Part shown: positions 1-5,094 of the stretch, one piece after another
How positions within the stretch are numbered: position 1 is the first letter of the stretch
Layout: each line of letters opens with the position of its first letter
Assembly: GCA_025924775.1 (NCBI GenBank)
Contig: JAICHS010000082.1
Span: 1 to 9,142, forward strand
DNA length: 9,142 nucleotides
Reading direction: 5' to 3'
DNA from: Rhodanobacteraceae bacterium
GTDB taxonomy: Bacteria; Pseudomonadota; Gammaproteobacteria; Xanthomonadales; Rhodanobacteraceae
Translations under genes and position numbers: made by a program
The notes under the pieces: model-generated
The model's input: only the letters and a program-made list of their open reading frames with translations
Databases searched by the model: none
Told to the model about the DNA's origin: nothing

Positions 1-922
1 AGTCGCAGGGCGCGAACCGCAGCGCGTCGCCGGGGCGCAGTTGCGCAAGCCGCGGCAGGTCTACCGCCGCGATCTGACCGATCCGGGGATAGCCGCCACT
101 GACGGGGCATTCCGGGCCGAAGGCGATCGGCTGGCCCGAGGGCGGCAGTTGCAACAGCCCCGGCACGCAGCCCTCGCTGATCATCTCGCCGGGCACCCCA
201 AGTTGCAGCATCGGGCCGACCAGTCGCACGCCCACGCGGTTGGAATCGGCGTGCACGCAAAAGCGCTCGAAAAACAATCGGTTGAGTGAACCTGGTGTCA
301 GGTTGCCGAGGTGCGCGCCGGGCAGCAGACGTAACGGAATGCGGGCGTCCATGCGCAACCACGGTCGCGGGTCCAGCTGCCACTTCGGTGCAACGGGGTC
401 GGGCCTTCCGCCACTGCTGACGGGATGTGCGCGCTGGTCGGCGTCGGGCAGTACGGTCGCACCCGTTGCAAGTTGGTCGCCTGCCTGCAAGGGGCGTCCG
501 CCGAACGGACCGATGCGTGCGTTGACGTCGGTGCTGCGGCTGCCGAGGACGGCGCCGACGTCGAAGCCGCCGCGCACCGCAAGATAGGCGCGACAGCCTG
601 CGCGCATCGCACCGAGCGCGATGGTGGCGCCGGCGGGGACCGCGACCGGGGCCCACATGGGCGCGTCGACGCCGTTGACCCGGAACGCCATGGGTGCGCC
701 GGTCACGGCGATCCACGTCGCCCGCCGACAGCGCAGCGTCGGACCCAGCAGCGTGACTTCCAGCGCGCAGGCGTCCGCAGGATTCCCGCACAGGGCGTTG
801 GCGATGCGCCGCGCCGGTGCGTCGAACGCCCCCGCGCGACCGATGCCGAGGTACGCGAGCCCGGGTCGTCCCGCATCCTGCAAGGTCGTCAGCAGGCCCG
901 GCTTGACGACTTCGAAAGTCAT
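1..922 (-). CDS. pxpC: 5-oxoprolinase subunit PxpC (biotin-dependent carboxyltransferase family), 3' end missing
   Basis: PxpC is the C subunit of the ATP-dependent 5-oxoprolinase PxpABC, which opens 5-oxoproline (pyroglutamate) to glutamate in the cytoplasm. Read from the minus strand, the frame stays open for 307 codons and runs off the window edge. The N-terminus contains GLLTTLQDAGRPG, followed by LAVRGGFDVGAVLGSRST in the middle and GGYPRIGQIAAVDLPRLAQL near the end; all three are typical of the CT_A_B (KipA/YbgK) family. Family members run to roughly 310-340 residues, so probably only a few C-terminal residues are missing. The ATG at 922-920 overlaps the pxpB stop as ATGA. No good Shine-Dalgarno precedes it, so translation is probably coupled to pxpB. 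PxpA is not visible and may lie beyond the edge, as it follows pxpC in E. coli. The family is clear; function is inferred from the pair. Confidence 0.93.
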   Translation of the reverse strand, partial: MTFEVVKPGLLTTLQDAGRPGLAYLGIGRAGAFDAPARRIANALCGNPADACALEVTLLGPTLRCRRATWIAVTGAPMAFRVNGVDAPMWAPVAVPAGATIALGAMRAGCRAYLAVRGGFDVGAVLGSRSTDVNARIGPFGGRPLQAGDQLATGATVLPDADQRAHPVSSGGRPDPVAPKWQLDPRPWLRMDARIPLRLLPGAHLGNLTPGSLNRLFFERFCVHADSNRVGVRLVGPMLQLGVPGEMISEGCVPGLLQLPPSGQPIAFGPECPVSGGYPRIGQIAAVDLPRLAQLRPGDALRFAPCD

Positions 923-1707
923 GCGGTGGTACCGGCGAGCCGCGCGAATTCAGCGGCGTCGATGGCGCGAAAGCGCACGCGATCACCGGGTGCCAGCAGG
1001 CAGGGTGGATCGCGTTGCGCATCGAACAGGATGCGCGGCGTGCGCCCGACCAGGTGCCAGCCCCCCGGCAGCTCGCGTGGATAGATGCCCGTCTGCGCGC
1101 CACCGATCGCGACCGAGCCGGCGGGGACGCGCGTGCGCGGCGTGGCACGGCGCGGCATCTGCAGGGCCGGGTCAAGGCCGAGCAGGTACGGAAAACCCGG
1201 CGCGAAACCGAGCATCGCGACCGCGTACTCGGCAGCGGCATGGCGTGCAATCACGTCGTCGCGCGACAACCGGACGTGCTCCGCAACCGCATCGAGGTCG
1301 AACCCGTATTCGCCGCCGTAGCACACCGGGATTTCCACGACGCGCACGGCGGCGTGTTCCGATGCGGTTGCCTCTCGCTCACCATCCCGGCGAATGCCGG
1401 ACTGCGCGGCCAGGCCGCCGGGGTGAGCATCGGCGTAATCGATGGCCGGAAGGGCGAGCCGCCGGCGCGGCGAGTCACCCAGCACCTGGATGATCGCTTC
1501 GGAAACCGTGCCGTGGTCCTGGGCCAGCGGATCAAAGCGCACCAGCAAGGTTGCATACGCGGGTGCGATGTCGATGACGCCGGGCAACCTGCCCGCGCGT
1601 ATGGCGTGCGCCGCCGCGTGCACCCGCGCATTGGTTGCCGCGTCGATGCGATCGCCGAAGCGCAACAACAGGGAATCTTCCGACAGGGGTTCGCAGGCGA
1701 AGTCCAC
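919..1707 (-). CDS. pxpB: 5-oxoprolinase subunit PxpB (KipI/YbgJ family)
   Basis: PxpB is the partner of PxpC in the 5-oxoprolinase complex and is homologous to KipI of Bacillus. The product has 262 residues. The N-terminal KipI region spans about 1-84. The C-terminal cyclophilin-like region begins near 122 (VVEIPVCYGGEYG) and holds LGFAPGFPYLLGLDP (166-180), RATPRTRVPAGSVAIGG (187-203) and TGIYPRELPGGWHLVGRTP (206-224), the strongest family signature. Translation starts at GTG (1707-1705), 3 nt after the HIT-gene stop and without a clear Shine-Dalgarno, so coupling is likely. The linker between the two halves (about 85-121) is much longer than I expect for the family. It includes QSGIRRDGERE (102-112), which is encoded over a hairpin palindrome and looks like an in-frame insertion of repeat DNA. 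The C-terminal fold appears intact, so the gene is probably functional. Confidence 0.93.
   Translation of the reverse strand: MDFACEPLSEDSLLLRFGDRIDAATNARVHAAAHAIRAGRLPGVIDIAPAYATLLVRFDPLAQDHGTVSEAIIQVLGDSPRRRLALPAIDYADAHPGGLAAQSGIRRDGEREATASEHAAVRVVEIPVCYGGEYGFDLDAVAEHVRLSRDDVIARHAAAEYAVAMLGFAPGFPYLLGLDPALQMPRRATPRTRVPAGSVAIGGAQTGIYPRELPGGWHLVGRTPRILFDAQRDPPCLLAPGDRVRFRAIDAAEFARLAGTTA
1387..1400. repeat. small palindrome (CCGGC-GAAT-GCCGG) inside pxpB, likely REP-like insertion
   Basis: A perfect 5-bp inverted repeat with a GAAT loop (CCGGCGAATGCCGG) lies in the pxpB linker. With its flanks (CACCATC before, ACTGCG after) it resembles the short hairpin repeats scattered between genes in many proteobacteria. 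On the minus strand it is translated in frame as SGIRRDG, a kind of peptide that often marks repeat DNA captured in coding sequence. It falls in the inter-domain linker, where an insertion would be tolerated. The hairpin is seen directly; its origin as a mobile or dispersed repeat is inferred, because only one copy is present here. Confidence 0.5.
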
Positions 1708-1710
1708 GGC

Positions 1711-2139
1711 TCAGGTGCGGGCAAGCGCCGCGCGCAACCGCGCGATCAGTGCATGGCGTGCTTCGGGGGTGTATGGCCGCGCGGCACCCGAACCCCACAC
1801 GGGCCCCGGCCACGCCGCGTCGCCTTCGCATCGCGCCACCACGTGCACGTGCAATTGGCGCACGACGTTGCCCAACGCCCCGACATTCAACTTGTCGCAG
1901 GGCGACACAGTACGGAGGGCGCGCATCGCGCCGTGGACTTCACGCGCCAGTTGCGCGGAATCGGCTGCTCCGAGCGCGTCGAGTTCGGTCAACCCCGCGC
2001 GCCGCGGCACCAGGATCAGCCACGGGAAGCGGGCGTCGTCCATCAGCAGCACGCGGCAGAGCACGTCGTCGCCGACGAACGCCGTGTCGTGCGCCAGGCG
2101 CGGGTCGAGTGCGAAGCCCGCCTCCGTGGCGTCGCTCAT
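1711..2139 (-). CDS. HIT-family nucleotide-binding protein
   Basis: This 142-residue protein belongs to the histidine triad superfamily, cytoplasmic nucleotide hydrolases or transferases acting on phosphoramidate or phosphoanhydride bonds of adenylylated substrates. The HIT signature is QLHVHVVAR (95-103). His99 corresponds to the catalytic middle histidine; the third triad position is Val101 rather than His. Other family features are FPWLILVPR (38-46), KLNVGALGN (83-91) and DAAWPGPVWG (107-116), typical of the short proteobacterial HIT proteins. The ATG at 2139-2137 overlaps the stop of the upstream hydrolase gene as ATGA, and pxpB begins 3 nt past this gene's stop, so it sits in the middle of a tightly packed operon. 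The natural substrate cannot be read from the sequence, and a functional link to 5-oxoproline metabolism is not established. Confidence 0.9.
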   Translation of the reverse strand: MSDATEAGFALDPRLAHDTAFVGDDVLCRVLLMDDARFPWLILVPRRAGLTELDALGAADSAQLAREVHGAMRALRTVSPCDKLNVGALGNVVRQLHVHVVARCEGDAAWPGPVWGSGAARPYTPEARHALIARLRAALART

Positions 2140-2813
2140 GCCTTGCCTGCGAGATGCTGGCCGAAGAACGCCAAGGTGCGTTGCCAGGCCAGCTTCGCGG
2201 CGGCTTCATTGTAGGCGCTGTTGTCCACGTCGCGGTTGAAGGCGTGACCACAGTGTTCGTACACGTAAACCGGCGCGTCCGGCCATGCCTGCTGGTGTTT
2301 CGCGCGGGCTTCGGCGGAGATGGAGCGATCGGTCGCGCCGAAGTGGAAGATCACGGGCGCCCTGAGCGGCTGGTCGAGGTAGCCCGTGTTGCGCGCGCCG
2401 TAATAACTGACGGCGGGCAGGGCAAGCCGTTGTGCCGACAGCAGCGCCACGGTGCCGCCCCAGCAGAAGCCGACCACACCGATCCGGCCCGATGACTTGA
2501 TGGAATCCGCCGCGCTGGCCACGGCTTCCGCCGCGCGGTCGAGGCCCACGTCGATGGCGAGCGCCTTGCCCTTGTCGATGCCGCTGCGATCGTAGGCGAG
2601 TTCGACATCATTTTCGACGAAATCGAAGAACGCCGGGGCGATGGCGGTATAGCCCGCCCGGGCGAAGCGGTCGGTCACGTCGCGGATGTGAGGCGTGACG
2701 CCGAAGATTTCCTGCACCACGACGATGCCGCCCTTGGGCTGCCCTTCCGGCTTGGCGAGATAAGCGCCAATGCAGTGCGTGCCGGCGGTCATGATGTTGA
2801 TGCGTTCGCCCAT
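2136..2813 (-). CDS. dienelactone hydrolase family protein
   Basis: This is a 225-residue alpha/beta hydrolase of the dienelactone hydrolase (DLH) family; such enzymes hydrolyse lactone or ester bonds, and many chromosomal members have unknown substrates. The Cys-Asp-His triad is visible: Cys117 in GVVGFCWGG (112-120), Asp162 in FGATDRS (158-164) and His190 in CGHAFNRD (188-195). The conserved glutamate that contacts the cysteine in DLH is Glu35 in VVVQEIFGV. There is no signal peptide, so it is cytoplasmic. The frame stays open 63 codons further upstream, but that stretch overlaps rimO and looks non-coding. The ATG at 2813 has a GGAGA ribosome binding site at a good distance and yields a family-like N-terminus, so I chose it. 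It is the first gene of the hydrolase-HIT-pxpB-pxpC unit and is divergent from rimO. Confidence 0.92.
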   Translation of the reverse strand: MGERINIMTAGTHCIGAYLAKPEGQPKGGIVVVQEIFGVTPHIRDVTDRFARAGYTAIAPAFFDFVENDVELAYDRSGIDKGKALAIDVGLDRAAEAVASAADSIKSSGRIGVVGFCWGGTVALLSAQRLALPAVSYYGARNTGYLDQPLRAPVIFHFGATDRSISAEARAKHQQAWPDAPVYVYEHCGHAFNRDVDNSAYNEAAAKLAWQRTLAFFGQHLAGKA

Positions 2814-2819
2814 GGCGGG

Positions 2820-2824
2820 TCTCC
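2820..2824 (-). promoter_or_regulatory. ribosome binding site of the DLH-family gene
   Basis: GGAGA on the minus strand lies 6 nt before the ATG at 2813. It decides the start codon against the longer open frame that runs back into rimO. Confidence 0.7.
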
Positions 2825-2922
2825 GTGCTCGTGGTCCGGACAGCGTACTACCTTGGATCAGCGCAAGTGCCGGGTGGCCGGGCGCCGGATAAACTGGCGC
2901 GTCTCCAGTCTGCCGCCACCCC

Positions 2923-4239
2923 ATGCCTGCCTCCAATCCGAAGATCGGTTTCGTCAGCCTCGGCTGCCCCAAGGCGCTGGTCGATTCCGAGCGCATCCTC
3001 ACGCAGTTGCAGGCCGAGGGTTACGAGATCGTGCCGCGCTACGACAAGGCCAACGCGGTGATCGTCAACACCTGCGGCTTCATCGACGCGGCGGTGCAGG
3101 AATCGCTGGACGCGATCGGCGAGGCGCTGCACGAGAACGGCAAGGTGATCGTCACGGGCTGCCTCGGCAAGCGCGATGCGCTGATCCGCGAGGCGTACCC
3201 CGACGTGCTGGCGATCACCGGCCCGCAGGACTACGCCAGCGTGATGGGCGCCGTGCACAAGGCACTGCCCAAGCCGCACGACCCGTTCGTCGACCTGGTG
3301 CCCGACACCGGCATCAAGTTGACGCCGAAGCATTACGCGTACCTCAAGATTTCCGAAGGCTGCAACCACCATTGCACGTTCTGCATCATTCCCTCGATGC
3401 GGGGCCGGCTGGTATCGCGGCCGATCGACCGGGTGCTGGCGGACGCCGAGCGGCTGGTGCGTGCGGGCGTCAAGGAGTTGCTGGTGATCAGCCAGGACAC
3501 CAGCGCCTACGGCGTGGACGTGAAGTACGCTGAACGCGAATGGCGTGGACAGCCGTACCAGACGCGTCTGTTCGACCTGTGCCGCGGGCTTGCCGAACTG
3601 GGCGCGTGGGTGCGCCTGCACTACGTGTATCCGTACCCGCACGTGGACGCGATCGTGCCGTTGATGGCGGAAGGGAAGGTCCTGCCGTACCTCGACATTC
3701 CGTTCCAGCACGCCTCGCCGCGCATACTGAAATTGATGAAACGACCGGCGCATTCGGAAAAGACGCTGGAACGCATCCGGGCGTGGCGCAAGGTATGCCC
3801 CGACATCACGATCCGCAGCACTTTCATCGTCGGGTTTCCGGGCGAGACCGACGCCGAATTCGAAGCCTTGCTGGATTTCCTGCGCGAGGCGCAGCTCGAC
3901 CGGGTGGGTGCGTTTGCGTATTCGCCCGTGGGCGGCGCCGCGGCCAATGAACTGCCCGACCCGGTACCGGAAGAATTGAAGGAAGACCGGCTGGAGCGCT
4001 TCATGGAAGTGCAGGCCGGAATCTCCGCGGCCAAGCTGCAGAAGAAAATCGGCCGCACCCTGAAAGTGCTGGTCGATGAAGTGAGTGCCGGCGGCGTGGT
4101 CGCGCGCTCGATGGCCGATGCACCGGAGATCGATGGCGTCGTGCGGATCGCCGATGGCGCAAAGCTGCGTTCCGGGCAGTTCGTGGACGTGCGCGTCACC
4201 GACGCCGGCGCGCACGACCTGAGCGCGGAACTCCTGTAG
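2923..4239 (+). CDS. rimO: ribosomal protein S12 methylthiotransferase RimO
   Basis: RimO is a radical-SAM enzyme with two [4Fe-4S] clusters that adds a methylthio group to the conserved aspartate (Asp89 in E. coli) of ribosomal protein S12. The product has 438 residues. The N-terminal UPF0004 domain starts KIGFVSLGCPKALVDSERI and supplies cysteines 15, 51 and 80 for the auxiliary cluster. The radical-SAM motif CNHHCTFC gives cysteines 147, 151 and 154, followed by IIPSMRGRLVSRP. The TRAM domain occupies roughly the last 63 residues (IGRTLKVLVDE to VDVRVTDAGAHDL). All six cluster cysteines are present and the length is normal. LGCPKALVDSE distinguishes it from the related tRNA enzyme MiaB. 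The ATG at 2923 has only a weak ribosome binding site, but the N-terminus aligns with the family there. The TAG stop is part of a GTAG repeat head. Confidence 0.98.
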   Translation: MPASNPKIGFVSLGCPKALVDSERILTQLQAEGYEIVPRYDKANAVIVNTCGFIDAAVQESLDAIGEALHENGKVIVTGCLGKRDALIREAYPDVLAITGPQDYASVMGAVHKALPKPHDPFVDLVPDTGIKLTPKHYAYLKISEGCNHHCTFCIIPSMRGRLVSRPIDRVLADAERLVRAGVKELLVISQDTSAYGVDVKYAEREWRGQPYQTRLFDLCRGLAELGAWVRLHYVYPYPHVDAIVPLMAEGKVLPYLDIPFQHASPRILKLMKRPAHSEKTLERIRAWRKVCPDITIRSTFIVGFPGETDAEFEALLDFLREAQLDRVGAFAYSPVGGAAANELPDPVPEELKEDRLERFMEVQAGISAAKLQKKIGRTLKVLVDEVSAGGVVARSMADAPEIDGVVRIADGAKLRSGQFVDVRVTDAGAHDLSAELL

Positions 4240-4308
4240 GCGCCTGCCTGCGACCGTGGGGACGCATCGATGTGCAGGTGCGTCGGTCGCGCGCAGGCGC
4301 GCCCCTAC
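4236..4308. repeat. inverted pair of GTAG-headed REP-like elements between rimO and greB
   Basis: The left arm (4236-4256) begins GTAGG and runs through CGCCTGC to GCGACCG. The right arm (4308-4284, minus strand) begins GTAGGGGCG and has the same CGCCTGC and GCGACCG blocks. The arms match except for a 4-nt GGCG insertion after GTAGG and a 2-nt CT/GC difference. The right arm can also fold on itself (GCGCG-CCTG-CGCGC). The GTAG head followed by a GC-rich palindrome matches the REP type described in Stenotrophomonas and relatives (SMAG elements), which are mobilised in trans by RAYT transposases. The two heads contain the TAG stops of rimO (4237-4239) and greB (4307-4305). The large hairpin could also terminate or stabilise both convergent transcripts, although there is no T-run. 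Confidence 0.8.
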
Positions 4309-4811
4309 AAAGGCGCGTAGGCCACGGAACAGACAACGAACCGCACCTTGCCGCCGGGCAGCTCCGCCTCGAACTCGTCGTCCACGCGTTTTTTCAGGGC
4401 GGCGCGCGCCAGCGGTGAGTCCACGCTGATCCAGCCCTTCTTCGCGTCGGTTTCATCCGGACCGACGATGCGATAGGTGTGCGTCTCGCCGGTGCCGGTG
4501 TTCTCGATTTCCAGCGTGGCGCCGAAGAACACCGCGGCGCGATCGGCCGGCATGCCTTCGGCCACCTGCAGCGAGGGGATGCGCTTGGACAGGTAGCGCA
4601 CGCGACGGTCGATTTCGCCCAGCTGCTTCTTGCGGTAGGTGTATTCGGCGTTCTCCGAACGGTCGCCTTCGGCTGCCGCCGCCGCCAACGCCTTGACGAC
4701 TTCCGGACGCAGCTCGCGCCACAGGTGGTCGAGCTCGGCTTTCAGCGCATCGAAGCCCGGCCGCGTGATGATCGCGGTGGAGCGGGGCGGTGGTGGACGC
4801 CAGCGTGACAT
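4305..4811 (-). CDS. greB: transcription elongation factor GreB
   Basis: GreB binds the secondary channel of RNA polymerase and stimulates cleavage of backtracked transcripts. The 168-residue product starts MSRWRPPPPRSTAIIT. The N-terminal coiled-coil domain (about 17-90) contains the acidic tip region with GDRSENAEYTYRKKQLGEID, including the conserved Asp-Glu pair that positions the catalytic metal. The C-terminal FKBP-like domain contains FFGATLEIE, YRIVGPDETDAKKGWISVDSPLARAALKK in two adjoining blocks, and ends VAYAPL. YRKKQLGEIDRRVRYLSKR and the length favour GreB over GreA. I chose the ATG at 4811 over an upstream in-frame TTG at 4832 because MSRWR is the usual GreB N-terminus. Its start lies 4 nt after the stop of a 31-codon YjgR-like remnant, so the two may be translated together. 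Its TAG stop is in a REP-like head. Confidence 0.95.
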   Translation of the reverse strand: MSRWRPPPPRSTAIITRPGFDALKAELDHLWRELRPEVVKALAAAAAEGDRSENAEYTYRKKQLGEIDRRVRYLSKRIPSLQVAEGMPADRAAVFFGATLEIENTGTGETHTYRIVGPDETDAKKGWISVDSPLARAALKKRVDDEFEAELPGGKVRFVVCSVAYAPL

Positions 4812-4815
4812 GGGC

Positions 4816-4911
4816 TCAAGCGAAACGCGCAACCATGCCGTGGCGGTCGCCGAAGCGCGGGTCGAGTGCGACCGCGGTGGTGTCGTTCCTTCCGATCAGG
4901 ATCTGGTTCAC
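4816..4911 (-). pseudogene. N-terminal remnant of a YjgR/DUF853 HerA-like ATPase, now a leader ORF before greB
   Basis: A 31-codon ORF starts at GTG (4911-4909) behind a GAGG ribosome binding site 7 nt upstream. It encodes VNQILIGRNDTTAVALDPRF then GDRHGMVARFA. The pattern of ILIGR, an acidic-then-hydrophobic stretch and NRHG(M/L)(V/I) is the N-terminus of the DUF853 family (E. coli YjgR starts in the same way and continues directly into the Walker A motif GATGTGKT). Here the match ends at HGMVA, and RFA and a stop follow immediately, so the P-loop and the rest of the roughly 500-residue protein are absent. I infer a deletion that joined the first codons to the greB upstream region. The ORF ends 4 nt before the greB ATG, so it may persist as a translated leader. 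The family match is from memory of the family, not from a search. Confidence 0.6.
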
Positions 4912-4949
4912 GCGGACGCCTCGTGTGCCCGTATGTGTTGGGCCTTTTG

Positions 4950-4955
4950 ATTGTA
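4950..4955 (-). promoter_or_regulatory. possible -10 element for the YjgR remnant-greB transcript
   Basis: TACAAT on the minus strand matches TATAAT at 5 of 6 positions. It would place a start near 4943, giving a leader of about 30 nt before the GTG at 4911. No recognisable -35 element lies 16-18 nt upstream, so the call is weak. Confidence 0.3.
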
Positions 4956-4974
4956 CGGTGCGGTGACGCCGGCA

Positions 4975-4992
4975 GGGCGTTGCTGAACGCCC
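4975..4992. repeat. perfect 7-bp inverted repeat in the divergent intergenic region
   Basis: GGGCGTT-GCTG-AACGCCC forms a perfect 7-bp stem with a 4-nt loop. It lies between the divergent greB-side and mltD starts, where no gene is seen (4912-5094). It could be an operator-like dyad or a relic hairpin. There is no T-run, and I see no second copy in the window. Confidence 0.4.
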
Positions 4993-5034
4993 CGCCGCGG
5001 AGCGTGCGTCGATGGCACGGCCGCAACGCGCGGC

Positions 5035-5063
5035 TTGAGTCGCCGCCCGCGGCACGCTACGGT
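5035..5063 (+). promoter_or_regulatory. candidate sigma70 promoter for the MltD-like gene
   Basis: TTGAGT (5035-5040, 4 of 6 to TTGACA) and TACGGT (5058-5063, 3 of 6 to TATAAT) are separated by exactly 17 nt. Transcription would start near 5070, about 25 nt before the ATG at 5095. The -10 element is poor, so confidence is moderate to low. Confidence 0.35.
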
Positions 5064-5094
5064 GCGTGCGTTGTCTCGCGTTGGGGTGGTGGTA

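Noticed and set aside
1015..2214. A 399-codon open frame on the plus strand opposite pxpB and the HIT gene
   Set aside because: Arg- and Gln-rich antisense shadow; the minus-strand genes there carry clear family signatures and tight operon spacing.
2890..2895. TAAACT as a -10 for rimO
   Set aside because: No matching -35 lies at 16-18 nt upstream, and the match is only moderate, so a promoter cannot be supported.
2814..3002. N-terminal extension of the DLH-family gene to 3002
   Set aside because: It would overlap the first 80 nt of rimO and has low-quality composition; the ATG at 2813 has a good GGAGA site and the family N-terminus.
2848..4215. A 455-codon open frame on the minus strand antisense to rimO
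   Set aside because: It is a shadow of high-GC codon bias: rimO on the other strand has all its motifs, while this frame is His/Arg-rich with no recognisable domain.
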